A stretch of 64,000 nucleotides of DNA from Rattus norvegicus (Eukaryota > Chordata > Mammalia > Rodentia > Muridae), in assembly GCF_036323735.1 (NCBI RefSeq), contig NC_086029.1, positions 14,369,816 to 14,433,815 on the forward strand, read 5' to 3'. The notes under the pieces were generated by a model. That model was given only the letters and a program-made list of their open reading frames with translations, did no database searches and was not told the origin of the DNA. Positions within the stretch are counted from its first letter, which is position 1. Each line of letters opens with the position of its first letter. Shown piece after piece: positions 20,417 through 33,399 of the stretch. The position numbers and the translations under genes were made by a program.

Positions 20417-23400
20417 GAAAACTACCTTTCTCATCTAATAAGAGGGCATAGTAACATCTTTCAATATGTAACTTACTCACTTTTCAAAATAATAAAAGTT
20501 TCTGAACATTGTGGATTGCCCTGAGATACTAGTTAATACTTTGATAGCTTTAGCTATATCACTAATTTGTATATAAAACTATAGATTGTTTGCAAATAAA
20601 ATTTAGCCTTAAGAAGAATTTCTGATTTAATTGTAAGCAGAATTCTATGGTCAGGGTTAGTATATAACTCCATTTAATGATAAGAGATCCAAATTGATTT
20701 TAATCATTCCACCATAAGGTTGTAATTTAGTAAAACAGTACAATCCGTTGTAGGTCTCTTAATCCTAGTGTGGAAAACACTATTAACATTCATTTATTTT
20801 TATTTTAAAAATTAAAGTATAAAGCTTTACTTAGATTAGGTCAGATTCTAAATGTAAGAAAACAGTGGTAAATAAAAATTGATGATTTTTTCCATGAAAA
20901 ATATTTTCTTCTTCCTAACAAATCTTTTACTCCTTCATGTAGATTAAGATAGATTTGGGTAGGGAACCTTTAGCTATGTGTTAAACAAAAATGCTTTGTT
21001 CATATTTGCTCCCTCCCTCACAATAAACACACCATGATATTCCACAGTGATTCATTACATGACTTTCTAGACATGCATTTACAATGTCCTGCTGGTCATT
21101 CATCAAGTATTTATCAAATGCTTACCTTTGTGACATGCACAATTCAACATGCTGAAAATGATATTGAACATGATATACAAGAAACATAGTTTAGAGTAAG
21201 AATTATTGGGAAGGAACTTTGGCTTGGAATTAAATCTGAGGCCTAAATGACAAGAACTAACAATGAAAGCAGCAGATTGGAGCATGTTCAAGGGAAAACA
21301 AAATTAAATAATGAAAATATAGAAAGTAATTGTCTTATAAAGAGATGATAGTATATAAGCTTGCATGAATACTGTAGGTCATTTTGCATTTGACAAGGAT
21401 TTTAAGCCAGACACAAATATATCATAAAATACAATTTGATTTTCAGTCCATATTGGATTGAAATATTTTATTGGACAAATTGTATTGATAGAGAGAAAAA
21501 ATAGAGGATTATAAAGTTGGGGGAAAGATGATAGTAACGTAAACTTTAATGGTAAGAAAAGAAAATTTGGCAAGCATGTCTCCTCTCTTCAAGTAGACAG
21601 GATATAAATATTTCACTGAAATGGAATAATGCTTTTACCACAAGACAACTCAATACCAGACTACAAGTAGAGTAGCTACTCCATAGCTATCTATTAAACT
21701 CCTAAAGACAACTCAATAAGTGTATAGTTGGATATGAAGAAGAAAGCATCTTTTGTCCAAAGTGTAAAAGGTGTGTGTTAGAATTGGAAATGGCAAAACC
21801 AAATTAGGATTTTAGAGTTTACATAGTGATTGTTTTTGAAGTTGCAGGATTTAGGGCAGGTAACATAGAAGTGATGAGAGACTTGTAGATGAAGAAAACT
21901 TCAAGATCAAGGGAAACTCTGTAATGTCATTTAGAGACTGAATAGAGAAGGGGAAGCAATGACTGAGAGGTCACATGGGAGGAATGCCAATGGTTCAGAA
22001 GAACAGGGATTGCAGGTGGTATTTTATTATGGGTTTAGCAGCATGTTATTCTTTGATCAATGAATAGACCTACAGGTGACAAACCTGGAGTCCTACTATA
22101 GTGGAATGAGGAGAGAATGTAATTAATAACTGACAGTATTGACCACAAAATCAGAGAGCTACAAGGATCCATCTCTTCCTATAAACATCTGTCCAAGAGT
22201 AGAATATCACTAAGTGAAGTCAAGAGTATGAAAATTAATGATAGATCATGAGATCATTCTAAGAAGTCTTTACTTTTTACTTTTTCTTGCAAATAAATTT
22301 AGTTGTGGTTGTACTATGTTAAATTAATTCTCTTCATTGGCATCTGCTAGAGCACCATCCCCTGCATCTGATGGATGTTAGGCAGCTATCAACAAAAATG
22401 ACTTCTCCTTGACAATCTATTGAGCTATCATCATGAAAATCCATTTATTTTGAACACTCTATGAAACATCCAGAGAAAGCCACCTCTCGCTGCAAGGATC
22501 TTTATAACAACAGCTACAATGTAGGCCAACACTCTTGTTTCAAGAGGTTTTGTATTCATTTTGTACACTTGTAGGTAACTTGTGTTAACACTGGAACATT
22601 TCACTCCAACTAACATAAATTTGTAGAACTCTTTTTCACCCTCTTCATGATGGAAAGAATATTCTTCCCAAGAATATAGCCAGCAGTCCACTGTGATTGG
22701 TAGGTTGTGACACCTGTGAGTAGTCTTTACTTTTTCTTTAGTGTATTTCACTATTGCCCTGTCTATCCTGGAACTTGGGACATACTTTCCTCAATCTCTT
22801 GAATATAGACATGAGCCACATGTAAGGTAATGGATTCTTTGTTATGAAAGGCTCATGATTGATTTATGTTTAAATTATATGATTGGTGGATCTTAAACCT
22901 GTAAAATAGAACTAATATCCATGGAATTATACTCCATTCATAACCATACCTCTTACCTCTTCCTGCCACATGAGCAGACAGACTATTTTTAAGTTATTTC
23001 ACACTATTTTTGGGTTATTCCATGAGACTTTATTTCTGTATACTGCATCAAGTATTACTGTATGAATCATTCTGAAAGGACTGTCATGAATGAATGCTTG
23101 GCAAATGTGTTCTTTATTATGAATAAAGCAGACTGAGCTGCTTTCCTGATGAACAGACAAAACACAACCTCAGCTCCTAACTCTGGCAGATGTCATGACT
23201 ATGACTAGTGTAAAAAAAATAGCTTAACAGTTCATAAAAAGTCACTATATGCTAAGGGCCTAAAATGCAAAAGGTCATATCTATATCACCAAAATATGGC
23301 TAAGAATTCAGAATGGTATGGGTCCCATACCCAAACCTCTGAATAATAACTCTAAGAGATGGCTGAAGGGACCCAGGAAGAGAATAAAAGAAACTCTGCA

Positions 23401-24639
23401 GGAATTAAAATTGTGAAGGACAACAGGGGCATGGAGAAAATGAAGGACATGAAATGCTAAAACTGTGGAAGATGAGGTGCTCTGAAGAACCAAATGGGAG
23501 TGCCAACATTTCAAAGATGGAAATACCTTGTTACTAACAGAACTTAGGAGAACTGTCAAAGGTTAAAGAGCTATGTTCCCCAACACTCAACGTGAAAGCT
23601 CTTGCCACTGGGCACAGGTATACTAAGCTCAGAGCAATAATCCTCTACTTCAAACATTTAGAGCAATAAACTTCCAGCTACAAGTGCTTAGGCATAACAG
23701 CTGGTTGACAAAGCTTAGAGTTATGTGCATCTGGGTTTGGAAGTTGAGCTTGTAAGCATCCAGAACTCAAGTCTTCCAAACTTAGGAAACTCTGTTCTAT
23801 AAAAAGCAGAAAGAACTTCTGGTAATCTATTTGTGACAAATAAGTGAATAAATAGTAAAATATGATAAAGATTCCTTAGTAAGTTTTGCTGTGAGACCTA
23901 TATAGGAAAAAGATAGCACTGAGAGTAAGAGTGGAAGATGTGGAGGTGAAGCTGTATGTCTTATGTATGTTTCCTTTTGTTTTGAAAAGCATGCAGAAAT
24001 GATAGTAATATTTGGGAAGTTGTATGCAGAAAAGGTGGAAAGCTGTGGTAGTGAAATCCATGCGTGGCCAAACTGGTCCTTAAAAGAGTTTCTGAGGAAG
24101 TGCTACTTTTCATAAACTAGCCAGTTTCCCTTAAAGGAAGGGGACCAAGGGAACGTTTAGAGCAAGGTTAGGCCTATCAGTGCTTCCCTGTTGACAGAGG
24201 TGCTTTGTAAAGGGCAGAGTTGAAAGGGTTTGGGAGTTAAGAGATTTGAGGAGATTAATGGACATGCAGTGCAGTGTGGGAATGTGTACTTACTTGATGA
24301 TGGATGGCAGTGGAATCTTGGGCCTCTTCAAATGGGTGAGGAGAATCAGAATGTGAGGAATGATGGGATTAACCCTGAGAATTTCTTAAGTGAAGGTAGG
24401 AAAAGGTTCAAGCTGGAAAACACAACATTGCCATGCATGTTCACTTCCTGCAGCTCTTGCATTTTGGTAGCCAAATGGTGATTGGAATTTCCTTTGAGAC
24501 CTTCTTTGCTGGCTGAAGGTAGACTGTATGCAATGATGAACTGGGCTTTTTATACAAAAGCATAAGGACAAAGTGACTGAAACAAAGAGGATAACAAGGC
24601 TAACCAGGTGGATATCTGATTAAATGACAAATAAATGAA
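20417..24639. other. 4.2 kb with no recognised gene or repeat
   Basis: The longest repeat-poor stretch of the window. It contains one 106-codon minus-strand frame (22431-22751) with a hydrophobic segment but no recognised homology. The segment at 23300-24600 is less AT-rich and may be an old, unassigned interspersed repeat or decayed processed transcript. I cannot support either. No splice-site/exon structure is evident. Confidence 0.4.
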
Positions 24640-24652
24640 TGAAACAAATTAT
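24640..24652. repeat. Left TSD of the antisense L1 (24.6 kb)
   Basis: tgaaacaaattat recurs exactly at 26300-26312, just beyond the truncated end of the L1. Confidence 0.85.
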
Positions 24653-26299
24653 ATTGTTTTATCGTGATTAACTTGGGTATTTTTTATTTACATTTCAATT
24701 GTTATTCCCTTTCCCTGTTTCAGGGCCAACATCCCCCTAACCCCTCCCCTTCTCTGTGGGTGTTCCCCTCCACATCCTCCCACCATTACCGCCCTCCCCT
24801 TAACAATCACGTTCACTGGGGTTCAGTCCTGGCAAGACCAAGGGCTTCCCCTTCCACTGGTGCTCTTACTGGGCTATTCATTGCTATCTATGAGGTTGGA
24901 GCCCAGGGTCAGTCCATGTATAGTCTTTGGGTAGTAGCTTAGTCCCTGGAAGCTCTGGTTGGTTGCCGTTGTTGTTCATATGGGGTCTCTAGCCCCTTCA
25001 AGCTCTTTCAGTCCTTTCTAAGATTCCTTCAACAGGGGTCCCGTTCTCAGTTCAGTGGTTTGCTGCTGGCACTTGGTTATGTATTTGCTGTATTCTGGGT
25101 GTGTCTCTCAGGAGAGATCTACATCCGGTTCCTGTCAGCCTGCACTTCTTTGCTTCATCCATCTTATCTAGTTTGGTGGCTATATATGTATGAGCCACAC
25201 GTGGGGCAGGCTCTGAATGGGTGTTCCTTCTGCCTCTGTCCCAAACTTTGCCTCCCTATTCCCTGCCAAGGGTATTCTTGTTCCCCTTTTAAAGAAGGAG
25301 TGAAGCATTCACATTTTGGTCATCTTTCTTGAATTTCATGTGTTCTGTGCATCTAGGGTAATTCGATCATTTGGGCTAATATCCACTTATCAATGAGTAT
25401 TTTTCTGTGATTGGGTTACCTGACTCAGGATGATATTTTCCAGTTCCAACCATTTGCCTATGAATTTCATAAAATCATTGTTTTGATAGCTGAGTAATAT
25501 TCCATTGTGTAGATGTACCACATTTTCTACAGCCATTCCTCTGTTGAAGGGCATCTGGGTTTTTTCCAGCTTCTGGCTATTATAAATAAGGCTGCTATGA
25601 ACATAGTGGAGCATGTGTCCTTTTTATATGTTGGGGCATCTTTTGGGTATATGCCCAAGAGAGGTATAGCTGGGTCCTCAGGTTTTTCAATGTCCAATTT
25701 TCTGAGGAACCTCCAGACTGATTTCCAGAATGGTTGTACCAGTCTGCAATCGCACCAACAATGGAGAAGTGTTCCTCTTTCTCCACATCCTCACCAGCAT
25801 TTGCTGTCACCTGAGTTTTTGATCTTAGCCATTCTCACTGGTGTGAGGTGAAATCTCAGGGCTGTTTTGATTTGCATTTCCCTTATGACTAAAGATGTTG
25901 AACATTTCTTTAGGTACTTCTCAGCCATTTGGCATTCCTCAGCTGTGAATTCTTTGTTTAACTCTGAATCCCATTTTTAATAGAGTTATTTGTCTCCCTG
26001 CAGTCTAACTTCTTGAGTTCTTTGTATATTTTGGATATAAGCCCTCTATAATTTGTAGGATTGGTAAAGATCTTTTCCCAATCTGTTGATTGTTGTTTTG
26101 TCCTTTGCCTTACAGAAGCTTTGCAATTAAATGAAATCCCATTTGTCGATTCTTGATCTTAGAGCATAAGCCAGTGGTGTTTTGTTCAGTAAATTTTCTC
26201 CAGTGCCCATGTATTTGAGATGCTTCCCTACTTTTTCTTCTATTAGTTTGAGTGTATCTGCTTTGATGTGAAGGTCCTTGATCCATTTGGACTTTAGCT
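24653..26299 (-). mobile_element. 5'-truncated antisense L1, 1.65 kb
   Basis: The minus strand reads ORF2 C-terminal sequence from 26299 down to the stop at about 25376, then the 3'UTR with a G-rich tract, ending in a weak A/T-rich tail. A 13-bp TSD brackets it. Truncation lies in the ORF2 region corresponding to 'aagcttaagtccaagtgg' of L1-B (about 49720). Confidence 0.92.
25376..26299 (-). pseudogene. ORF2 C-terminal remnant of the antisense L1
   Basis: Only about the last 300 codons of ORF2 are present. They are broken into short frames (for example 26110-26307, 25595-25810 and 25390-25614). The stop corresponds to cta at 25376-25378 on the plus strand. There is no endonuclease or polymerase core, so no enzymatic function is possible. 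The 112-codon plus-strand frame 25513-25851 is its antisense shadow. Confidence 0.85.
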
Positions 26300-26312
26300 T
26301 GAAACAAATTAT
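26300..26312. repeat. Right TSD of the antisense L1 (24.6 kb)
   Basis: Exact copy of 24640-24652. Confidence 0.85.
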
Positions 26313-26322
26313 TAATAAATCA

Positions 26323-26325
26323 TGT

Positions 26326-26369
<44 letters not shown>
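26323..26369. repeat. (TG)n microsatellite
   Basis: TG units with one TTTG interruption, about 10 bp from the right L1 TSD. Confidence 0.95.
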
Positions 26370-26370
<1 letters not shown>

Positions 26371-26949
26371 TTCTTTCAGAATGAACAGGACATTTTGGTG
26401 TTTATTCTGAATTCAGTGCTCATTTCAATGAGCACTGAGGAAAAGTATTTTTTAATCATCTACACTCTACTGCTTTTGAGCACAAAGCTATAGAATTTCT
26501 TTATGCTTTCAAAAGCCATCTGTTTGGTCACTTATGAAAAACAGAATGAAATCTGTATTTACACTAAGAAAAATGGGGTTGTTTATTCTACCATCTATTC
26601 ACATGGTTCGCCCTCATTTTCTATGTCAATCAGTGACATGTTACTGCAATCCTTTTTTTGCTCTGTTTCTGCTAGTTCTTTCTCTTCTTTTTCTTCTTCC
26701 CTCTCGTCTTCCCCCTTATTCCTACTCCATTTGTCTTCCTTCTCTCTTACCCCTCTTCTTTCTCCTTCTCTTTCTTTTTCCAAGTCAGGTGTTATTATTA
26801 TCAATTTCCTCTATTTGGCCTCAACCTAGGACATCATGTGGAGAGAAATTTAGCCCAGCAACATGGCTGCTCCTATCACATCCAAAGACCTTCTAGGTCT
26901 GATTGATATGGCTGGAATACAAACATGCACTCAGTACCCTTAGTCCCAA
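26370..26949. other. Unique sequence with a pyrimidine-rich tract
   Basis: Contains a T/C-rich low-complexity stretch at about 26675-26785, which explains the serine/leucine-rich frames on the plus strand and the glutamate/arginine-rich frame on the minus strand. No gene recognised. Confidence 0.5.
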
Positions 26950-27530
26950 ACAATGAAGGTAATGTTATTTTGTAGAAGGAAACACACATATTTGAAAGTG
27001 ATAACTAATTGAGAGGCAGACAAAACCCAGAGAAGGTTTTGACAGAATAGGATACGCCCAACTTTCACAGGATCAGAAAGGAAAGAGACAACATAAGAGG
27101 GAACAGCTCAGAGGGAGAGAGGAAGGAGGGCATTTTACTGGGATAGTTGTACAAAGACAGGTTGCAGAGAGAGATAACATGTTAGGCCCTGGTGAAGACT
27201 GAACAAGATAGAGAATGAGAAGGAGCCAGAATTGTCGAACATATTGCCAATGTTAGCATGAGGGCAAGCATAGCAGTTCATTCAGAAGGCTAGAGAAGTC
27301 AGGTTGAATTGGCTTGGAGAGGTGTTTGAGCCAACAGCTGAGTTAAGCCAGTCAATAGAGTTCAGAAAGAACTAGACAGGGCGAGCTTATTCTATAGTCT
27401 CAGAGGCCTAGATTAGATTGTACAGAAGTTAGAAGCTTCCAGAACTAGGCCTAGTTTAGCAGAGTCAGTAAGCCTCAGAGACAAAAACTTACTGTAGGAG
27501 AATAAAAGTTACATTTATATTCACGTCTTC
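26950..27530 (+). mobile_element. Probable old rodent LTR (RMER-like)
   Basis: A purine-rich segment ends in '...tcagtaagcctcagagacaaaaacttactgtaggagaataaaag', where an AATAAA lies just before the end, as in the R/U5 region of an LTR. The wording of this end resembles rodent RMER LTRs from memory. No retroviral genes are adjacent. Family and edges are uncertain. Confidence 0.4.
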
Positions 27531-27589
27531 TACAATGTCCTAGGTGAATTCTTGAACACTGAAATTTTCTATAGCTCTTTTATACCTTT

Positions 27590-27720
27590 AATTTTTGAGA
27601 CAGGATCTCAATAACTTGCTCATACTTGTCCTAGCTCCATGGGTTGTCCCTGAGCACATCATCTCCCTCCGTCAGTATCATGAACAATTACAGGTCTGTG
27701 TCACAAGGCAAAGCTAAACT
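27590..27720 (-). mobile_element. Degenerate B1/B4-type SINE, antisense
   Basis: It starts with 'tttttgagacaggatctcaataacttgctcatacttgtcctagctcc' and ends with 'aattacaggtctgtgtcac', complementary to the 7SL-type block of B1/B4 SINEs. Very diverged. Confidence 0.45.
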
Positions 27721-29904
27721 GCGATCTTCTACTTTATGATTTTTGAAGCAAAAGTTGCTTACATTGTATTGTGTTTGTTGATGATAAAATTACATTAAAA
27801 CTGCATCATCAAAAGCAGCTTGGAAAAAAAAGATACTTGTTCTTCTCTCAGATATTCACCTATTAGAAACTATTTTTACATTTGCTGAAAACATTTCTAC
27901 AAGGGACAAAAATTCAGATTTCTGTAGATCAAATAAATATAAGGTGGCCATTCACTTCAGTAGGATTTGTTTGCGTTGTGGTTTTGGATGCATTTTTTCT
28001 TTTAAATCAGTCATTTTAATATTATTAATGTTTGGTTTTTCTATTAAACATAGCATTTGTTCAAAATTGATTATCCGTGTCCCCATTTTACCCACTTACA
28101 TATGCGTATAAATTTATTTTTGTCTAATAGTTATTTAAACAATTTGATTTTTAAAAGTTTTCTACTTAAATGATGCCCCACAAGACACATTTTATCCGCT
28201 AAAATTAGAAAATAGCACTTAGTTTTTTAAAAAAATTCATTTGACTATATTACCCCAAACTATGGAAAGAAAAATAAAATTATCAATGAAATAATATCAA
28301 AACTTTAATCAATGGTTAGAACTTGAAAATTTTCCACTTATGGGCAGGGAAAGATAAAAATATTCTAGGTGCTTAAAAATAAGAACTATCAACTAATTTT
28401 TTGGGGGTTGGCTCTTTATGGAATTAATTTTCAGTTTGTTGTAATTTGGAATCACAACTCTCTTCATAACTGGGAGGAGGTTTATTGCAAAATTCAGAAT
28501 CTTAACATATTGTTCCTAAGAGAAGACATTATCTTTAGGAGTTTGCAAAGCTATGTTTTGAGAAACATAGAAAGTGACAGAATAATCTAAGAAAATAATA
28601 TTTACAAAATACTAAGTTTGTCATATATATATGCATATATATGTATATGGAATTATTATAAAGTTCAGTGAGTATATCGAGAGTGATGTCACAGTATACC
28701 TAAACAAAAACTCATTCCATATTAAACCCTGAAAATAAATCCTTTAAATGTCTAGTAAGAAGTATAATACTTCTGGCTTACTGTCCTGTGAAATGCAACT
28801 TAGACCAGAAAAATTCTCAAAGATATGAATGATTTCTCAGCAATGGATCTTAGTCAAGAAACAGAGCAACACCAGGCACCCAGGAATTCCTTCCAGAAGG
28901 AAAATATAAGACACGAACTCTGCAAGTGTCCCAGAATGTTTTGTAGGTGAGTTGTCCAAGTCACAGGACAAGGAGAGGGAATCCAAACAGTTCAGGGCAA
29001 CTCTCCAGACTTTGAAACAAAGATCTTAGTGTCTAAAGAGAGCGAGGCAGTGCTGTTACAAGGGCAGCAGAAGAGACAGCGAGTTGGAGAGATACAACTT
29101 GACATATGTACAGAGACTACAGCCAAACACACAAAGTACAAGAGTGAGTGGAAAATAACTGAGTCTAGGGAGAGAACGGAAGACAGGGATTGGAAAGAGT
29201 ATTACTCTAAACTCACAGACTGAGAATTGTTTTCTTTGCATTAGCCAGCTGAGAAAAGCACAGTCCCCAAGATATCAGGCACAGAAAAATCAGCTTGGTA
29301 TTGGGAAAAACTCATTCTAGAGTAACGGCTGCTCTGGATTTAACCAACAAATGTTATATACTTTAAAAACCCCAAGGAAAAGGAGCCCACTATCTCCAAA
29401 TTATTACTTAGCATCATCCCAAAGCTGACAAATATTTATATAAATATTTGAAATCTGTGTAGACATGCAGTAAAAATAATAATCAAAAATCATTATGAAT
29501 GTAATTAAACAGAAAATATAACATACGATGCAGTTCAAATTAATCTAAGGTTTAAGGAAATCACTGAATGAGCTGCAGTTGATATTAAACAATTGAATAT
29601 ATTCCAGAATTAAAATGAAAATTGAGCTTGGTTAAAGCAACACAAAGTAGGTAAAAAAATCAAACTAAAAATTCTGGACAATGAAACCAGAATATCTAAG
29701 ATGAAAAATTCAATACATAAAGTCATTTCAGAAAAATGTTACTGAATTTAGAATTATGGAAGGAAAAAGTAGCAAAAATAAATAGGGAACCATAAAATGT
29801 TAAGGTGCTCCATAGTGTTAAAGAATTACTGTCAGTGTAATGGGAGGCCTTGAAAAAGAGAAACCTTGTTAACTAAGTGAACCCTAAGCATGAAGAAAGC
29901 AAGA
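27721..29904. other. AT-rich sequence, no gene; possible ancient L1 remnant at about 29400-29800
   Basis: A TATATGCATATATATG repeat lies near 28622-28650. The A-rich strand bias at 29400-29800 is reminiscent of decayed L1 ORF1/5' sequence, but no motif survives. No coding frame is convincing. Confidence 0.35.
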
Positions 29905-30030
29905 GTGGTCATGGCACACGCTTTTAATCTCGACATTTGGGGAATAGAAACAATAGGATTAGGGGTTCAAGATCATCCTATTTCTTCATACTAAGTTATG
30001 GTCAGCAAGGGCTATATAAGTAGCTCTAAT
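29905..30030 (+). mobile_element. B1-type SINE, sense, diverged
   Basis: 'gtggtcatggcacacgcttttaatctcgacatttgggg' matches the B1 head (gtggtggcgcacgcctttaatcccagcac). It continues with '...gttcaagatcatcctatttc' in place of the 'gttcgaggccagcctggtc' block. Confidence 0.7.
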
Positions 30031-30187
30031 CAAAAACTCAAACAAAGAAACAGCCAAGCAAAAAGTCCTGAAGAAGATGAAGATTCCACTATATGTAGGG
30101 CACTCATATTGCTTAAAATAAGATAAGACACTCATGGGTACAGTATCCAGAGACACAGAGAGAAAAATAAAAACATGCAATGTGGTA

Positions 30188-30330
30188 GGGGCTGACAAGA
30201 TGGCTCATCCATTAAAGTCTAGTCTCCCAACCAAATGTCAAGAAAATCATGTTTCAATTACTAAAACAAATAAAACCATAAGCCCTGAGGCAATGAGTAA
30301 TGCTTAAAGCAGCTATATAAATAAAAATTA
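30188..30330 (+). mobile_element. B2/B3-head SINE fragment, sense
   Basis: The 'ggggctgacaagatggctcatccattaaag' head equals the B2/B3 start with few changes. The remainder is diverged and ends A-rich. Confidence 0.55.
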
Positions 30331-30949
30331 TTGAAGGTTACAGCTAATGCAACAAAAGTGATTAAGTAGTTTGAAATTTTTTATCACACAGAAAAAGTAA
30401 TAAGGAAGGGAAATATGATAAAGGAGACATGGAGCAAAATTAAACAAAGGAAAGCAATGGTGGATGTGCTGTGAAACCATCCCTTTCAGGGATCACACCA
30501 CAAACAAAGGCTATGTATACTTTTTCTTGAGTCAGAGATAGGACCAAAGAACAACACTCAGTATGTCATCTATAATATATCCAGTTCAAATACATTATGA
30601 ATATAAAGTCACAGATGAAAAGTAAATGTTTAAGAGCAAGACACGGTGATCTATACATATTTTTTGTAGAAACTAAAACCTAATAGAAATAGAAGATTAT
30701 TCAGTAACAGTTCAATTTTCAGTAGCTTTCAGAATATAAAAACGTTTTTCAATGACTTTTTTAGAGTTATTCCTAGCCAACCAGAAGATATTTAGGTATC
30801 TGTGAAAAAAACATGTCCAGGTTGGATTTGTCACATTGCCACAAACCTAGACGTATCTGGGAAGACAGTCGTGTTTGAGAGAACACCTCTATAAGATTGC
30901 AATGTAGGCAAATCTTTTGGGGTGTTTTTCATGGTCAATGTAGAGTAGT
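30331..30949. other. AT-rich sequence, no gene seen
   Basis: Nothing recognised. Confidence 0.5.
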
Positions 30950-31125
30950 TTGAATGAGATGGCCTCCATAGGCTCATATATTTAAAAACTTGTTCCTCAG
31001 TTGGTGGGACATTTTGGGAGGAATAGGATGCATAATCTTTCTGGAAGAAGTATGTCTTGTCCAGCTTGCTTTGGTCATGGTGTTTTATTACAGCATAGAA
31101 ACCAATAACAACACTATTGAAACAT
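30950..31125 (+). mobile_element. Rodent non-autonomous element (URR1-like) with internal deletion
   Basis: It starts 'tagtttgaatgagatggcctccataggctcatatattt' and ends 'tttggtcatggtgttttattacagcatagaaacc'. These are the two ends of a common rodent repeat that I know as URR1 (hAT-type), with the centre missing. The family name is from memory. A MaLR-type LTR is the alternative. Confidence 0.5.
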
Positions 31126-31693
31126 ATGACCTATTTGAGAGTAACAAAATACCACACAATTCCACAAATCATTATGGAAACATTCATTAACAAATGAATT
31201 ATTTTCCACAATTCATATTATGGGCAACAAGTTTCACCATACTTTAAATGATTCAATCATGCTCACAGTATGTTCACAGTATAGTCAGGACGTTAAGAAT
31301 GAATGAGAATGATATGTAGACATTATGAAGATATTTTGCATACTCTGTGGTTTGTGGAACACATCAAAATAAAATAAGATGCTAAACTGAATAAAAACTA
31401 CATCATACAAATATTTGTCAAATGCTTAAAGTAGTGCATAGAGTAAGATTCATAGTGATATAAACAGATAAAAATGGAAAGTTTCTCAAGTAAATAAATT
31501 CTGCATATACTTCCAGGAAATATTAAAGATGGTTAATATGAAAATGCTTTCTTCTGAATCAAAAACAGAAAGAAGAGCACAATAATAAATAGAAGTAATT
31601 TTTAAAGAATAAACACTAAAATTATTGAAAACAATTCAACCTATTTTTATGTTAATATTTTTAAAAATTTCGGGTGAAGATTACTAAATTTGC
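31126..31693. other. AT-rich sequence, no gene seen
   Basis: Nothing recognised between the URR1-like element and the short L1. Confidence 0.5.
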
Positions 31694-32087
31694 AAATAAT
31701 CTGGAAGCTTGAAGGGGCTCAAGACCCCATATGAACAATAATGCCAACCAACCAGAGCTTCCAGGGACTAAGCCATTACCTAAAGACTATACATGGACTG
31801 ACCCTGGACTCTGACCTCATAGGTAGCAATGAATAGCCTAGTAAGAGCACCAGTGGAAGGGGAAGCCCTTGGTCCTGCTAAGACTGAACCCCCAGTGAAC
31901 GTGATTGTTGGGGTGAGGGCGGTAATGGGGGGAGGATGGGGAGGGGAACACCCATATAGAAGAGGAGGGGAATGGGTTAGGGGGATGTTGACCCGGAAAT
32001 CGGGAAAGGGAATAACATTCGAAATGTAAATAAGAAATACTCAAGTTAATAAAGAAAAAACGGAAAAAAAAAAGAAAATAATCTGGA
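31694..32087 (+). mobile_element. Short sense L1 3' end with TSD
   Basis: A 370-bp 3'UTR piece of the same young L1 type as L1-A and L1-B, starting at 'gcttgaaggggctcaagacc' and ending in AATAAA plus an A-rich tail. A 12-bp TSD, aaataatctgga, lies at 31694-31705 and 32076-32087. It has a G-rich tract at about 31926-31984. Confidence 0.92.
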
Positions 32088-32638
32088 GAGAATTGTCAAG
32101 ATACCAATATATAGAACAGAAAAAGGCATCTAACTATTCTGTGGACACAAATATAATTTTATGGAACTCATAATACAAAAACATTTGAGACCATATATAA
32201 AAGATATAATATTTTTGAAGTAGAAAATTATTTAAAGCACTCAAAAAGATGTAAGGGCATACATATCATTACATTTTTGGACAGGGCTATGGTATGAGTA
32301 GTAACCAAATGAGGTCTAACTAAAAACACATTCTTATCATAATGGATATGCTGATCTTTTCATTCTTCATGGATTAACAGATTTATTTTATATCAAATCT
32401 TACCAAAGTATACATTTATAATAACTACAATTTATTTTGTAATACATCTACCTCTTTAAAGTTGTAAGCATGGTTACGTTTATATGTTAATATAGCTTTA
32501 TGAAAGTTTCCTTACATTATATAGGAACTAAATAGCTAAATCATTAATTTGATCTGCTAATACAATCATGTGTTTTCTAATTTTGTTTGAATACATTCTG
32601 TAGACATTATTAAATGTCAATCATTGCAAGCATGTTCT
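32088..32638. other. AT-rich sequence, no gene seen
   Basis: Nothing recognised. Confidence 0.5.
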
Positions 32639-32844
32639 TCACAGAAACTTTCTCTTTAAAAAAATAATTTTTTATTCTATGTATGTAAGTACAGTCTTCA
32701 GACACACCAGAATTGGGTATCGGATCCCATTATAGATGGTTATGAGCCACCATGTGGTTGCTGGGAATTGAACTCAGGACCTCTGGAAGAGCAGTCAGTG
32801 CTCTTAACCGCTGAGCCATCTCTCCAGCCCTCACAGAAACTTTC
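32639..32844 (-). mobile_element. B2 SINE, antisense, with 14-bp TSD
   Basis: The B2 body at 32653-32830 is nearly identical to the copy at 20.2 kb, with the same head, A and B boxes, but a few changes in the tail. The TSD tcacagaaactttc lies at 32639-32652 and 32831-32844. It is a young, full-length insertion. Confidence 0.95.
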
Positions 32845-33399
32845 ATTCTCAGGACCTGGAGTAAATTCTTCTTCTTCCCTCTTAACTCCATACTCTTGGC
32901 TTCATTTGCTGGAATTTAGTCATTTTTTTCCTTTTCCTTTCTTTAACTTTCCAAAGCACCTTTGACTATGAATAAAAGTGATTTTTCCCCTGATTTTCTT
33001 TCATTTCAAGGAACAGAAGCTGAAAATTATTTTGGAGACTTGGTCACTGATATAAAAACTGATATGCAATTATTGGTGAAAGTTAATCATTCCAAAGGGG
33101 TTGTAAAATGGTGTATGAAAAATCTATACAAAATTTACTAACTTGTAATCTAACTAACTGTAAAACATAATTTTAAGAGCTCTCCTATAATCCACAAATT
33201 GCTATACAAAAGGCCAGTGCCAAAGGTAGAACATGTTTTGTGTGTGAATTGTTAATCAGGAAGACTCAAAAGCTTTTCAAAATAGTATAGACTTTATCCA
33301 CTTTTCTTAGTTGTTCATCACACCTGGGTGATAAGACACCATACACTTTGATTGCAAACTATGGAGAAATCAAACTAGAACGCTGCTAGAAATTTCATC
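32845..33399. other. Unique sequence, no gene seen
   Basis: Nothing recognised. Confidence 0.5.

Noticed and set aside
26503..26896. 108- and 120-codon plus-strand frames rich in Ser/Leu/Phe
   Set aside because: Mostly produced by the pyrimidine-rich stretch at 26675-26785. No domain and no promoter context.
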